Shown: in pieces, positions 1 through 8,677 of the stretch
Numbering within the stretch: position 1 is the first letter of the stretch
How the letters are laid out: each line of letters starts with the position of its first letter
From: Allobosea sp.
Lineage (GTDB): Bacteria; Pseudomonadota; Alphaproteobacteria; Rhizobiales; Beijerinckiaceae
Reading direction: 5' to 3'
Assembly (NCBI RefSeq): GCF_017308075.1
Contig: NZ_JAFKFX010000023.1
Span: 186,001 to 250,000 of the forward strand
DNA length: 64,000 nt
Program-made: the position numbers and the translations under genes
The notes under the pieces: generated by a model
The model's database searches: none
Seen by the model: the letters and a program-made list of their open reading frames with translations, nothing else
Told to the model about the DNA's origin: nothing

Positions 1-489
1 CGTGGCGATACCGTGCAGATCGGCTGGTGGTCGACCGGGCTTTTGACCACGAGCGGCCTGAAGTCGCTGGTCATGCCGGTGCTGACGCTGGGCTTCCTGC
101 AGCTCACCTTGATCATGCGCCTCGTCCGCTCCGAGATGCTCGAGGTGATGCGGGCCGATTTCATCCGCTTCGCTCGGGCCCGCGGCATTCCCGAGCGCCG
201 CATCGAGTTCCGCCACGCTCTGCGCAACACCATGATCCCGGTGATCACCATCGCCGGGCTTCAGCTCGGCGGGGTCATCGCCTTCGCCATCGTCACCGAG
301 ACGGTGTTCCAGTGGCCGGGACTCGGCGCGCTCTTCGTCAACGCCGTGCAGTTCGTCGACGTGCCGGTGATGTCGGCCTATCTGCTCTTCGTCGCCTTCG
401 TCTTCGTGGTGACCTCGCTCCTGGTCGATCTGGTCTATGTCGCCCTCGATCCGCGTCTGCGGTCGGGCTCCGCGGTTCCGGCGAAGTGA
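1..489 (+). CDS. Peptide/nickel ABC importer permease, DppB-like (5' truncated)
   Basis: Inner-membrane permease of a Dpp/Opp-type ABC importer. The frame is open from the first base, so the start lies outside the window; about 162 residues of a family usually 300-340 long are visible. The cytoplasmic EAA loop that contacts the ATPase is recognisable as DFIRFARARGIP followed by FRHALRNTMIPVITI, and the rest is hydrophobic helices. Seven bases separate it from the second permease, and two ATPase genes follow, giving the standard B-C-D-F order. The substrate (dipeptide, oligopeptide, nickel or another small molecule) cannot be told without the binding-protein gene. Confidence 0.9.
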   Translation, partial: RGDTVQIGWWSTGLLTTSGLKSLVMPVLTLGFLQLTLIMRLVRSEMLEVMRADFIRFARARGIPERRIEFRHALRNTMIPVITIAGLQLGGVIAFAIVTETVFQWPGLGALFVNAVQFVDVPVMSAYLLFVAFVFVVTSLLVDLVYVALDPRLRSGSAVPAK

Positions 490-496
490 GGCGGCG

Positions 497-1441
497 ATGA
501 GCGACGAACATCTGCCCGTGATCCCGCCCAGCCGCCTCGCCCGGTTCTGGGATTCCGATCTAGCCTATTCCTTCCGCTCCTCGCCGGTCACGGTGGTGGC
601 GAGCATCATGGCGCTCCTGCTCGTGCTGGCCGCGGTCTTCGCGCCGCTGATCGCGCCTTATGATCCGTTCGATCCGGCCTCGCTCGACCTCTCCGACGGG
701 TTCTCGCGGCCGATGCAGCCCAACGAGATCACCGGCAAGGTGTTCTGGCTCGGCTCGGACGGCCAGGGACGCGACATCTTCTCGGCCATTCTCTATGGCT
801 CGCGTGTTTCGCTGCTGGTCGGGGCGGCCTCGGTGGTCTTCTCGCTGATCATCGGAGTCGGCCTCGGCCTGGTCGCTGGCTATGTCGGCGGCCGCACCGA
901 GGCGCTGATCATGCGCATCGCCGACATCCAGCTCTCCTTCCCGGCGATCCTGGTGGCATTGCTGGTCTTCGGCGTGGCGCGCGGGCTGATTCCGCCGGCA
1001 GCGCAGGAACAAGCGACGCTGTTCGTCCTCGTCATTGCCATCGGTCTCGCCAACTGGGCGCAATATGCCCGCACCGTGCGCGGCTCGACCCTGGTCGAGA
1101 AGAACAAGGTCTATGTCGATGCGGCGCGCCTGATCGGGCTGAAGGCCTGGCCGGTGATGCTGAAGCACGTCCTGCCCAATGTCGCCGGCCCGGTGCTGGT
1201 CATCGCCACGATCAATCTCGCGCTCGCCGTGATCGAGGAGGCGACCCTGTCCTTCCTCGGCGTCGGCATGCCGCCGACGCAGCCCTCGCTCGGCACGCTG
1301 ATCCGCTTCGGCCAGCAATTCCTGTTCTCGGGCGAGTGGTGGATCCTGCTGTTCCCCTCGCTCGTCCTGATCCTGCTCGCACTGTCGATCAACCTGTTCG
1401 GCGACTGGCTGCGCGACGCGCTCAATCCGAAGCTGAGGTAA
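497..1441 (+). CDS. Peptide/nickel ABC importer permease, DppC-like
   Basis: Second permease of the same importer, 314 residues, a normal DppC length. The ATG at 497 is chosen because it follows the upstream stop by seven bases and gives the usual short cytoplasmic N-terminus before a first membrane helix near residues 35-58. The family sequence LGSDGQGRDIFSAILYGSR lies before the transmembrane core. The EAA loop is YVDAARLIGLKAWPVMLKHVLPN. Several hydrophobic segments follow and the protein ends DALNPKLR, typical of the family. It would pair with the truncated permease in the membrane. Confidence 0.93.
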   Translation: MSDEHLPVIPPSRLARFWDSDLAYSFRSSPVTVVASIMALLLVLAAVFAPLIAPYDPFDPASLDLSDGFSRPMQPNEITGKVFWLGSDGQGRDIFSAILYGSRVSLLVGAASVVFSLIIGVGLGLVAGYVGGRTEALIMRIADIQLSFPAILVALLVFGVARGLIPPAAQEQATLFVLVIAIGLANWAQYARTVRGSTLVEKNKVYVDAARLIGLKAWPVMLKHVLPNVAGPVLVIATINLALAVIEEATLSFLGVGMPPTQPSLGTLIRFGQQFLFSGEWWILLFPSLVLILLALSINLFGDWLRDALNPKLR

Positions 1442-1485
1442 GAGATGAACCGCCCCCCAATTCTGTCCAGGCCTTCGGAGCAGCG

Positions 1486-2502
1486 ATGACCCAGCCCGTC
1501 ATTTCGGTGAACGAACTGACCGTCGAGTTCGTGACGCGGCGCGGCACCTTGCGCGCCCTCGACAAGGTCTCGTTCGACGTCGCCCGTGGTGAGGTGCTCG
1601 GCGTGGTCGGCGAATCCGGTGCCGGCAAGTCGGTGACCGGATCGGCCATCATCGGTCTGATCGATCCGCCCGGCCGGATCGCCGGCGGGCAGGTCCTGCT
1701 CTCGGGCGAGCGTGTCGACAATCTTCCGCCGGATGCGATGCGCAAGATCCGCGGCAAGCGCATCGGCATGATCTTCCAGGACCCGCTGACCAGCCTCAAC
1801 CCGCTCTACCGGGTCGGCGAGCAATTGATCGAGACGATCCAGACCCATACCGATCTCAATGCAGCCGATGCCCGCAAACGCGCCATCGCCCTGCTTGACG
1901 AGGTCGGCATTCCCGCGCCGGAGCGGCGCATCGACGGCTATCCGCACGAGTTCTCCGGCGGCATGCGCCAGCGCGTCGTGATCGCGCTCGCCCTCTGTGC
2001 CGAACCCGAGTTCATCATCGCCGACGAGCCGACGACGGCGCTCGACGTCTCCGTCCAGGCCCAGATCATCGCCCTGATCAAGCGGCTCTGTCAGGAGCGC
2101 GGCACCTCGGTGATGCTCGTCACCCACGATATGGGCGTGATCGCCGAGACCGCCGACCGCGTGGCGGTGATGTATGCCGGCCGCGTCGCCGAGATCGGTC
2201 CGGTCCGCGACGTGGTCAAGCAGCCGCTCCACCCCTATGCCGTCGGGCTGATGGGCGCGATCCCCTCGATCGAGGGCGATGCCGAGCGGCTCGTCCAGAT
2301 TCCCGGCTCGATGCCGCGCCTTTCCAACATCCCCAAGGGCTGCGCCTTCAACCCGCGCTGCTCGAAGGCCTTCGACCGCTGTTTCGTCGAGCGGCCGGAG
2401 CTGATCGATGTCGGCGGCCGTCAGGTCGCCTGCCACCTCTACGACCAGTCGAAGGCCCCGAACGGCCAGAACCCGACTGACAAAGCGGAGATCGCCGCGT
2501 GA
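1486..2502 (+). CDS. Peptide ABC importer ATPase, DppD-like
   Basis: Cytoplasmic ATPase subunit, 338 residues. Walker A is GESGAGKS, the ABC signature is FSGGMRQR and Walker B is [13 protein letters not shown], followed by the H-loop VTHDMG. The C-terminal oligopeptide-transporter extension holds the cysteine-bearing segment [14 protein letters not shown], which in relatives can bind an iron-sulfur cluster. The ATG at 1486 starts MTQPVIS, the usual short lead before the first strand; the frame opens further upstream inside the permease gene but without a good start. Its stop overlaps the GTG of the next ATPase by four bases, implying translational coupling. Confidence 0.93.
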   Translation: MTQPVISVNELTVEFVTRRGTLRALDKVSFDVARGEVLGVVGESGAGKSVTGSAIIGLIDPPGRIAGGQVLLSGERVDNLPPDAMRKIRGKRIGMIFQDPLTSLNPLYRVGEQLIETIQTHTDLNAADARKRAIALLDEVGIPAPERRIDGYPHEFSGGMRQRVVIALALCAEPEFIIADEPTTALDVSVQAQIIALIKRLCQERGTSVMLVTHDMGVIAETADRVAVMYAGRVAEIGPVRDVVKQPLHPYAVGLMGAIPSIEGDAERLVQIPGSMPRLSNIPKGCAFNPRCSKAFDRCFVERPELIDVGGRQVACHLYDQSKAPNGQNPTDKAEIAA

Positions 2503-3503
2503 CCCAGGACGTCTCTTCGGCCCCTTATGTCCAGGTCCGTGACCTGAAGCGCGTCTTCGACGTTTCCAAACCCTGGCTCAACCGGGTGATCGAAAGCGCC
2601 CCGAAGCAATATCTCAAGGCGGTCGACGGCGTGTCCTTCGATATCCGCAAGGGCGAGACCTTCGCGCTTGTCGGCGAGTCCGGCTCGGGCAAGTCGACCG
2701 TGGCGCGCATGGTCGTCGGCCTGTTGCCGCCTTCCGGCGGCACCGTCTCGATCGACGGCGTCTCGATGACCGATCCTGCCGCTGCCCAGGAACGCCAGCG
2801 CCTGCGCCGCCGTATCCAGATGATCTTCCAGGACCCTTATGCCTCGCTGAACCCGCGCTGGCGTGTCGGCAGGATCATCGCGGAGCCGATCCGTGCCTTC
2901 GACCTGATCCAGGGGGATCGCGAGATCGAGGGCCGCGTCGGCGAGTTGCTCAGCCTGGTCGGCCTGCATCCGGACGACGGCAAGAAGTTCCCGCATGAAT
3001 TCTCCGGGGGCCAGCGCCAGCGCATCGCGATCGCCCGCGCGCTCGCCTCCAATGCCGAATTCATCGTCTGCGACGAGCCGACCTCGGCACTCGACGTCTC
3101 CGTGCAGGCGCAGATCCTCAACCTGATGCGCGATCTGCAGCAGAAATTCGGGCTGACCTATCTCTTCATCTCGCACAATCTCGCCGTCGTCCGGCACATG
3201 GCGACGCGGATCGGCGTGATGTATCTCGGCCGCCTCGTCGAGGTCTCCGAAGGCAAGCAGCTCTTCACCGCGCCGCGCCATCCCTACACGAAGATGCTGC
3301 TCGATGCGGTGCCGGATCTCGCCATGGTCGGCAAGCCGCGCGAAGGCGTGAAGGGCGAGATCCCGAACCCGATCAGCCCGCCATCGGGCTGCACCTTCCA
3401 TCCCCGCTGTCCGCTGGTCTTCGACCGCTGCCGGGTCGAGAATCCGCCGGCCATCGACGGCGTCGCCTGTCATGCGGTGAACCGGGGCCGGGAGGCGGCT
3501 TAG
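2499..3503 (+). CDS. Peptide ABC importer ATPase, DppF-like
   Basis: Second ATPase of the importer, 334 residues, starting at a GTG that overlaps the previous stop. Walker A is GESGSGKS, the signature is FSGGQRQR, Walker B is EFIVCDEPTSALD and the H-loop is ISHNLA. The C-terminal region contains CTFHPRCPLVFDRC, as in its partner. The two ATPases would form a heterodimer under the two permeases. This is the last gene of the operon; the following gap carries a dispersed palindrome and then a gene on the other strand. Confidence 0.93.
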   Translation: MTQDVSSAPYVQVRDLKRVFDVSKPWLNRVIESAPKQYLKAVDGVSFDIRKGETFALVGESGSGKSTVARMVVGLLPPSGGTVSIDGVSMTDPAAAQERQRLRRRIQMIFQDPYASLNPRWRVGRIIAEPIRAFDLIQGDREIEGRVGELLSLVGLHPDDGKKFPHEFSGGQRQRIAIARALASNAEFIVCDEPTSALDVSVQAQILNLMRDLQQKFGLTYLFISHNLAVVRHMATRIGVMYLGRLVEVSEGKQLFTAPRHPYTKMLLDAVPDLAMVGKPREGVKGEIPNPISPPSGCTFHPRCPLVFDRCRVENPPAIDGVACHAVNRGREAA

Positions 3504-3521
3504 GGGGGGTAAGAACCACCT

Positions 3522-3668
3522 CGGCATTCCGGGGCGACGCGAACCAGCGAGCCCGGAACCCATGAACACGACGATCCAGGGCGGCGTGCCGCGATCGCGG
3601 TGCGCCGTCCTCTACCTTGATGTTCCCGGGTTCCGGGCCCAGGCCTCTCGGCCTGTCCCGGAATGACG
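3522..3668. repeat. Dispersed palindromic repeat (TCATTCCGGG family)
   Basis: The ends form an inverted repeat: CGGCATTCCGGGGC on the left and GTCCCGGAATGACG on the right pair at 12 of 14 positions. It fills the gap between two convergent genes. It resembles the GTCATCCCGG elements elsewhere in the window, so it looks like an older or longer member of an intergenic repeat family. Confidence 0.6.
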
Positions 3669-3682
3669 AGGCAGCTCCGGCG

Positions 3683-4936
3683 CTACTGCCCAGCAGGCAG
3701 TTTCGGCGCCTTCGGCCGCCGGCTGAGCGGCGCGACGGGGCGCTCGGTCCGGTACTGGCCGCGGGCGATCGCCGTGAAGAGCAGGGCGACGGCCGTCAGC
3801 GTCATCAGCCACCAGGTCTGGAACGAGGCGAAGCCGAGCGCCGCCAGCGAGAAGGCGGTGGCATAGGCCGCGACGCCGCCCGCTGCGAGAGCGCCGGGCA
3901 TGCGGCCGGCGGCGGTGATGGCGAAATACAGGGCGAGCGCCGCGGTGGCCGCACCGACCAGCCCGAGCTCGTACCAGGTTTCGAACAGGATTGTGGTCGG
4001 CACTTCCAGCGGCAGCGCGCCGGTGACGCGGCCGCGCAGCACGGTGTCGAGCCCGTGCCCGGTGATCAGCTGGATTGGTCGGCTCGAGATGATATCGGCC
4101 CAGATGTCGAGCCCGACGGCGACCGTGCTGAAGGCGTTCGGCGAAAGCCGCAGGATCGGCGCCAGCAGGAAGGGCAATAGCGGCGCAAGCAGCATCAGCC
4201 CCGCGACGACGCAGCCGACCAGCCTGGCTCCGACGCGCCGATCGGCACTGACCGCGCCGAAGGCGATGGCGCCGAACAGCATGGCGGCCGCCTCGCCATC
4301 CTCGAAGCGCGTCAATGCCAGCAGGCCGACGACGAGAGCGAGGCCGAGCGCGGTCAGTCCGCGCTCGCGCGACAAGAGCCAGGCCAGGGCGGGCCAGGAC
4401 ATGATCAGCACGACGCTGACACCGCGCTCGACGCTGCCGGCCTCGTTGGCGGCACGCGAACCCGCCGGGCTCAGCGCCTCGGTCAGCAGCAGGCCAAGCG
4501 CCAGCAGCGCCGCGAGCCCGGTGCCGAGAGCGGCGAGATTGAGGTTGGAGGCGCGCATCCGTTCGGGCAGGGCCGCCGCCCCCGCAAAGCCGAGCAGCAC
4601 GGCGAGAAAGAGGTTGCCCGCCTTCTCGCTGGCCGAGCCCGTATAGGGGCTCCAGACCAGCGACAGCACCGCCCAGGCCACCAGCGCCAGCAATGTCAGC
4701 CCGGCGAGGCCGGATAGCGAACTCTTCAGATTATTGCCGAATTCGGAGGGGTTCTCGATCAGCGCGGCGATGACCAGCAGCACGACCCCGATCGGCGCCA
4801 GCACCACTGCGGCGCGGCGCGAGACCAGCGATGCGAGCGGCAGGGCGAGCGCCAGCGTCGCGAAGCCGATACGGCGCAGCAGCAACGCCGCGGAGGCGGC
4901 GGGATCGAGCGGGATCTGGGCGTTCGGGCGGGTCAT
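3683..4936 (-). CDS. Polytopic membrane protein, O-antigen ligase/polymerase-like
   Basis: About 417 residues with roughly ten to eleven hydrophobic helices and a basic C-terminal tail. The pattern of short loops, one longer loop containing TGHGLDTVLRG, and a nearby WYELGLVG segment recalls the Wzy_C/WaaL O-antigen ligase family, which joins or polymerises lipid-linked sugars at the periplasmic face. That assignment is inferred from pattern only; no glycosyltransferase genes adjoin it. The ATG at 4936 is used, although a GTG seven codons upstream at 4957 is in frame, has a distant GGAG and could be the true start. Confidence 0.65.
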   Translation of the reverse strand: MTRPNAQIPLDPAASAALLLRRIGFATLALALPLASLVSRRAAVVLAPIGVVLLVIAALIENPSEFGNNLKSSLSGLAGLTLLALVAWAVLSLVWSPYTGSASEKAGNLFLAVLLGFAGAAALPERMRASNLNLAALGTGLAALLALGLLLTEALSPAGSRAANEAGSVERGVSVVLIMSWPALAWLLSRERGLTALGLALVVGLLALTRFEDGEAAAMLFGAIAFGAVSADRRVGARLVGCVVAGLMLLAPLLPFLLAPILRLSPNAFSTVAVGLDIWADIISSRPIQLITGHGLDTVLRGRVTGALPLEVPTTILFETWYELGLVGAATAALALYFAITAAGRMPGALAAGGVAAYATAFSLAALGFASFQTWWLMTLTAVALLFTAIARGQYRTERPVAPLSRRPKAPKLPAGQ

Positions 4937-5133
4937 CGGCGGTACGCGTTCGAGCACGAGGCCGCGTCTCCGGAGGGATCGCCGGCGCCAGCCTTTGCTA
5001 CCTTAGCGTTTGTCGCCGCGGCCGACTGTAGGTGCGGTGCAACAGTGCCGCTGCATCTCGGCGGCGCAAATGCTGGCCGATGCGGCGAATGCGCACTGGC
5101 CGAAGGCCGGATTCCGTGAGATGAAAGGTCGAC

Positions 5134-5652
5134 ATGACCACTCCGCTTGCCGCGATCGTCTACGCTTCCGGCTTCCCCATCGACGAGTTGATGGCGGAGG
5201 TCGCCGCCTGCCTCAGGCAGGGCGAGGTTCGGCTCGGTGGCGTCGTCCAGCATAATCAGGACGATTGCAGCAGCGGCTGCGCCAGCATGGTGCTGGAGGA
5301 TCTCGCCTCCGGCCGGATTTTCGCGATCAGCGAGGACCGCGGCGCCGGCGCGACCGGCTGCCGGCTCGATGCTGCCGGGCTCGCCGCCGCCGGCGGGGCG
5401 GTCGCGAGCGCGATCGACGGCACCGTCGATCTGCTGATCATCAACAAGTTCGGCAAGCAGGAGGCGCTCGGCCAGGGTCTGAGGGCCGAGATCGCCGCCG
5501 GTTTCCTCAGCGGGCTACCGCTCCTGACCGCGGTGCGCGAGGACATGCTCGGCGCCTGGGGCGAGTTCGTCGGAGAGGCCTGGCAGCGTCTGCCGCCCGA
5601 GCGCGCCGCCATCGAAGGCTGGGCGCTGTCCTGCCTGCGCCAGCCTGCCTGA
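5134..5652 (+). CDS. DUF2478 family protein, molybdenum-cluster associated
   Basis: A 172-residue soluble protein beginning MTTPLAAIVYASG after an AAAGG ribosome site. It resembles DUF2478, a small nucleotide-hydrolase-like family often found beside molybdate transport or molybdenum-cofactor genes. Visible features are CSSGCASM near residue 46, the segment SEDRGAGATGCRLD and the conserved-looking LLIINKFGKQEA near residue 105. It is followed within 30 bases by fdhD and then mobA, which supports a role in molybdenum-enzyme biogenesis. The biochemical activity is unknown; a GTPase or regulatory role is only a guess. Confidence 0.75.
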   Translation: MTTPLAAIVYASGFPIDELMAEVAACLRQGEVRLGGVVQHNQDDCSSGCASMVLEDLASGRIFAISEDRGAGATGCRLDAAGLAAAGGAVASAIDGTVDLLIINKFGKQEALGQGLRAEIAAGFLSGLPLLTAVREDMLGAWGEFVGEAWQRLPPERAAIEGWALSCLRQPA

Positions 5653-5678
5653 CCGCCTGCGCGGAGCTTCGTGATACC

Positions 5679-6572
5679 TTGCCGACCGGTGGCGACTTCC
5701 TCGACGACTACCTCGTCCGCCCTGACCCCGCGGCGGCGCGACTCGGCGCCACCGTGCGCGGCATCGACCAGAGCGGGGCTGCGGTCGAGACCCGGGTCGT
5801 CACCGAGCGGGCACTGACGCTCTATCTCAACGCCCAGGAGATCGTCACCATGATGACGATCGGCGACCATCCCGATTATCTGGCGCTGGGCTATCTGCTC
5901 AACCAGAACATGCTTAAGCGCGGCGACCTCGTCGAGGCGGTCGACTATGACGAGGAGCTCGAGGTCGTGGTGGTGCGCACGCCCGAGCGCACCGATTTCG
6001 AGCAGAAGCTGAAGAAGAAGACGCTGACCTCGGGCTGCGCGCAGGGCACCGCCTTCGGCGACCTGATGGAGGCGATCGACGAGATCGAGCTGCCCGAGGC
6101 CGAGCTGCGCACCAGCTGGCTCTATGCGCTCACGCGCAAGATCAACACCACGCCCTCGCTCTATCTGGAAGCCGGCGCGATCCATGGCTGCGTGCTCTGC
6201 GAGCGCGACAAGCCCTTGGTCTATATGGAGGATGTCGGCCGCCACAATGCCGTCGACAAGGTCGCCGGCTGGCTGTTCCGCCATGATGTCGACCCCGGCA
6301 GGATGATCTTCTACACCACCGGCCGCCTGACCTCGGAAATGGTGATCAAGACGGTGCGCATGGGCATCCCGATCCTGGTCTCGCGCTCCGGCTTTACCGA
6401 GTGGGGCGTCGAGCTCGCCCGCAAGGCCGGGCTGACCCTGATCGGCCGGGCACGCGGCAAGCGCTTCATCGCGCTCTCCGGCGAGGATCGCATCGTCTTC
6501 GACCAGGATCCCGAGACGGTCGAGGAGGAGGGCGGCAAGCATCGTCGCAAGGGCGCCGGCGGCGATGACTGA
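5679..6572 (+). CDS. fdhD: Formate dehydrogenase accessory sulfurtransferase FdhD
   Basis: Transfers sulfur from a cysteine desulfurase to the molybdenum cofactor so that formate dehydrogenase becomes active. The core motifs [14 protein letters not shown] and [19 protein letters not shown] are present. The mobile sulfur-carrying loop reads TSGCAQGT and so has one cysteine, not the CxxC of the E. coli protein; a CVLCE pair lies further on. I chose the TTG at 5679 (297 residues, GGAG at 5663-5666) because no ATG or GTG lies in a sensible place after the upstream stop. It overlaps mobA by eight bases. Confidence 0.92.
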   Translation: MPTGGDFLDDYLVRPDPAAARLGATVRGIDQSGAAVETRVVTERALTLYLNAQEIVTMMTIGDHPDYLALGYLLNQNMLKRGDLVEAVDYDEELEVVVVRTPERTDFEQKLKKKTLTSGCAQGTAFGDLMEAIDEIELPEAELRTSWLYALTRKINTTPSLYLEAGAIHGCVLCERDKPLVYMEDVGRHNAVDKVAGWLFRHDVDPGRMIFYTTGRLTSEMVIKTVRMGIPILVSRSGFTEWGVELARKAGLTLIGRARGKRFIALSGEDRIVFDQDPETVEEEGGKHRRKGAGGDD

Positions 6573-7197
6573 GCCACACCCTCCGACGCTCGGACTCCTG
6601 CTGGCCGGCGGACTCGCCCGCCGCATGGGCGGCGGCGACAAGCCGCTGCGCACCATCGCCGGTCGCACCATCCTGGCGCATGTGATCGAGCGCTTCGGCT
6701 CGCAATGCGACGGGCTGCTGATCAACGCGAATGGCGACCCGGCGCGCTTCGCCGAATACGGCCTGCCGGTCGCCGGCGACAGCGTGCCGGATTTCGCCGG
6801 CCCGCTCGCCGGAATCCTCGCCGGTCTCGATTGGCTGGCGCAGAACCGTCCGGGCATCGACTGGATGGTCAGCGTCGCCGCCGACACGCCCTTCATCCCA
6901 AAGGACCTGGTCGCGCGGCTGCATGCGGCTCGCAGCGCCACCGGCGTACCGCTGGCCTGCGCCGCCTCGGGCGGCTGGACGCATCCGGTGATCGGGCTCT
7001 GGCCGGTTACGCTGCGCGAAGCGCTGCGCCATGCGCTGACCGTCGAGGACGAGCGCAAGATCGACCGCTGGACCGCCCGCCACGGCGTCGCCAGTGCCGA
7101 ATGGCCGAGCGAGCCGGTCGATCCCTTCTTCAATGCCAATCGCCCGGAGGACTTGGCCGAGGCGGAGCGACTCCATGCCCGGCTCGGCACTGCTTGA
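6565..7197 (+). CDS. mobA: Molybdenum cofactor guanylyltransferase MobA
   Basis: Attaches GMP to molybdopterin to give the guanine dinucleotide cofactor used by formate dehydrogenases. The 210-residue protein has the nucleotide-binding signature [17 protein letters not shown] at its N-terminus, the metal-binding aspartate in [10 protein letters not shown] and the C-terminal [10 protein letters not shown] typical of MobA. Its ATG lies inside the end of fdhD, so DUF2478, fdhD and mobA form one tightly coupled operon. The partner genes mobB and moeA lie 19 kb away beyond the formate dehydrogenase cluster. Confidence 0.95.
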   Translation: MTEPHPPTLGLLLAGGLARRMGGGDKPLRTIAGRTILAHVIERFGSQCDGLLINANGDPARFAEYGLPVAGDSVPDFAGPLAGILAGLDWLAQNRPGIDWMVSVAADTPFIPKDLVARLHAARSATGVPLACAASGGWTHPVIGLWPVTLREALRHALTVEDERKIDRWTARHGVASAEWPSEPVDPFFNANRPEDLAEAERLHARLGTA

Positions 7198-7268
7198 TCG
7201 CCTTTGGCGGAGTGACTAGCTTCAACTGATAAGCTCTGCCTATTGGCATGCTCTCGTGGGGAAGCAGC

Positions 7269-7391
7269 ATGAAGTCCTTCGTCTTCGCCGTCGTGTTCGC
7301 CGTTGCCGCCGCCTATGGCGCCAGCCTGGTGCTTGCTCACTTCCAGCGCCCGGTCGAGGTCGCCTTCGCGACCAGCGGCGTCCGGCTCTAA
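7269..7391 (+). CDS. Small membrane or secreted protein, 40 residues
   Basis: A short ORF preceded by a good ribosome site (GGGGAAG, five bases before the ATG). The product has a basic start and a long hydrophobic stretch (FVFAVVFAVAAAYGASLVLA), then a short polar tail ending TSGVRL. It could be a single-pass membrane protein or a signal-peptide leftover. Its TAA overlaps the stop codon of the convergent SRPBCC gene (four bases shared). I do not recognise a family. Confidence 0.55.
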   Translation: MKSFVFAVVFAVAAAYGASLVLAHFQRPVEVAFATSGVRL

Positions 7392-7789
7392 CCCGCCAGC
7401 AAGGCCTTGAGCTTTGCGAGATCGCGCGACACCCAGGCGGCGTCGCGCGCGAACTCGTCCTCGCTCATGCTGGGGCGCCGGTAGAGCGTGAAGACCAGCT
7501 CGCAGCCATCGCCATTTGCGAGCAGCCGCATCGGATTGTGCATCGGCTCGCCATCGTCCGGGATGACGCTGTGGTCGAGCACGCCATGATCATTGTGGCG
7601 GCTGAAGCGCAGCGTCATCGGCCCCATCGGCGTCCGGGCCCGCCAGTCGTGCCCACCGGCGGGCTCGAATCCATCGCCCAGCCCGGAAGCCCATTGCGGA
7701 AAATTGGCCGGCTCGGCCAGGAATTCATAGACTTCCGCGAAAGGGCGCTCGATTCCGATGCCGATATGGCGCGCCGGCTGCACTGCCAT
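7388..7789 (-). CDS. SRPBCC (START-like) family protein
   Basis: A 133-residue protein of the SRPBCC fold, which forms a hydrophobic ligand cavity. Typical pieces are IERPFAEVYEFLAEPANFPQWASGL at the start (split here by family comparison as IERPFAEVYEFLAEP then NFPQW), GPMTLRFSRHNDHGVLDHSV in the middle and a C-terminal helix with SRDLAKLKALL. The start at 7789 is fixed by a strong GGAGGAG site eight bases upstream, so the longer in-frame extension is discarded. Ligand and role are unknown. It is monocistronic and convergent with the 40-residue ORF. Confidence 0.8.
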   Translation of the reverse strand: MAVQPARHIGIGIERPFAEVYEFLAEPANFPQWASGLGDGFEPAGGHDWRARTPMGPMTLRFSRHNDHGVLDHSVIPDDGEPMHNPMRLLANGDGCELVFTLYRRPSMSEDEFARDAAWVSRDLAKLKALLAG

Positions 7790-7989
7790 GGCGAGTCTCC
7801 TCCATTGTCTGGAACATAGGGCGAACGGTAGTGCCTGCCGCCGGCCGGCGCCAGAGGGTGCGGGCGCTTGCAAGCCGGGCTGGAGCGTGGTCCGGTCGCT
7901 GCCGCTGGATTCGCCGCATGCGCATCGCTCGCGGGGAGCGCTGTCCTGGCCGGGATCGGCGGCATGGAAGGACAGTGGAATCTGGGTCG

Positions 7990-8667
7990 ATGAGCGATAC
8001 CGCCGAGCTTTCGAGAAAAATCGTTCGGATCACCGGCTATGGCACGGCGTTCGTCGCTGGCGTGCTGGCGGTTGCGGCCGTGACGCTCTGGCTGCTCGAT
8101 CTGTTCTTTCCGGCGCCGCTGACGGCGCCGAAAGCACCGCCTGCCGCCGTGCTGCATCCGGCCGGGGAGGCGGCCCTTTCGTCTCAGCCTTCGATCGCGA
8201 GCGCCCCCGGCTCTGATCCGCGGCCGGATCAGTTGCCGCGGATCAGGGCCGAGCTCGCTGCTGAGATCGCCAGCGGTGCCGTCACGGTCGATCCTTTCGG
8301 CGGCTATATCGCGATCCGTGTTGCCGCCTCCGGCAGTTTCGAGCCCGGCGGCGCCGCATTGCTGCCGGGCTTCACCGCCACCGGACGTCGGATCGCAGCG
8401 GTGGTCGAGCGGCAGCCGGGCGCGGTGCAGGTCGTCGGGCATACCGATGACCGGGCTCCGCCTAGGGGAGGCCGGTACAAGGACAATCAGGCGCTTTCGA
8501 GCGCCCGTGCGAGCGCCCTCGCCGAATTGCTGCGCGGCGGGCTCAGCGACGGATCGCGGCTGAGCGCCGAAGGGCGGGGCGGCCGCGAGCCGATTGCCGC
8601 CAATGCAACGTCCGACGGACGCAGCCGCAACCAGCGTGTCGAAGTGCTGCTGGTGCGGGCGCCGTAA
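7990..8667 (+). CDS. Membrane-anchored OmpA-domain protein, TssL C-terminal-like
   Basis: A 225-residue protein with one membrane helix at about residues 15-40, a proline/alanine-rich linker, and a C-terminal OmpA-like peptidoglycan-binding domain. In order it shows FEPGGAALLPGF, VQVVGHTDDRAPPRG, LSSARASALAELL and EPIAANATSDGRSRNQRVEVLLV. The spacing and wording of these motifs resemble the periplasmic domain of the type VI secretion protein TssL more than OmpA itself, but the DotU domain is absent and no other secretion genes are nearby. It may anchor an envelope complex to peptidoglycan. Confidence 0.75.
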   Translation: MSDTAELSRKIVRITGYGTAFVAGVLAVAAVTLWLLDLFFPAPLTAPKAPPAAVLHPAGEAALSSQPSIASAPGSDPRPDQLPRIRAELAAEIASGAVTVDPFGGYIAIRVAASGSFEPGGAALLPGFTATGRRIAAVVERQPGAVQVVGHTDDRAPPRGGRYKDNQALSSARASALAELLRGGLSDGSRLSAEGRGGREPIAANATSDGRSRNQRVEVLLVRAP

Positions 8668-8677
8668 GGGCTGATGC

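Noticed and set aside
560-1318. 252-codon open frame on the minus strand opposite a permease gene
   Set aside because: Product is rich in Arg, Asp, His and Gln with no hydrophobic core, as expected for an antisense shadow of GC-rich coding sequence.
4958-5133. Molybdenum-cofactor riboswitch before the DUF2478 gene
   Set aside because: The leader has GC-rich inverted segments but I could not match them to the Moco RNA consensus by eye.
5256-7340. 694-codon minus-strand frame across fdhD and mobA
   Set aside because: Fully antisense to well-supported genes, low-complexity composition and no ribosome site.
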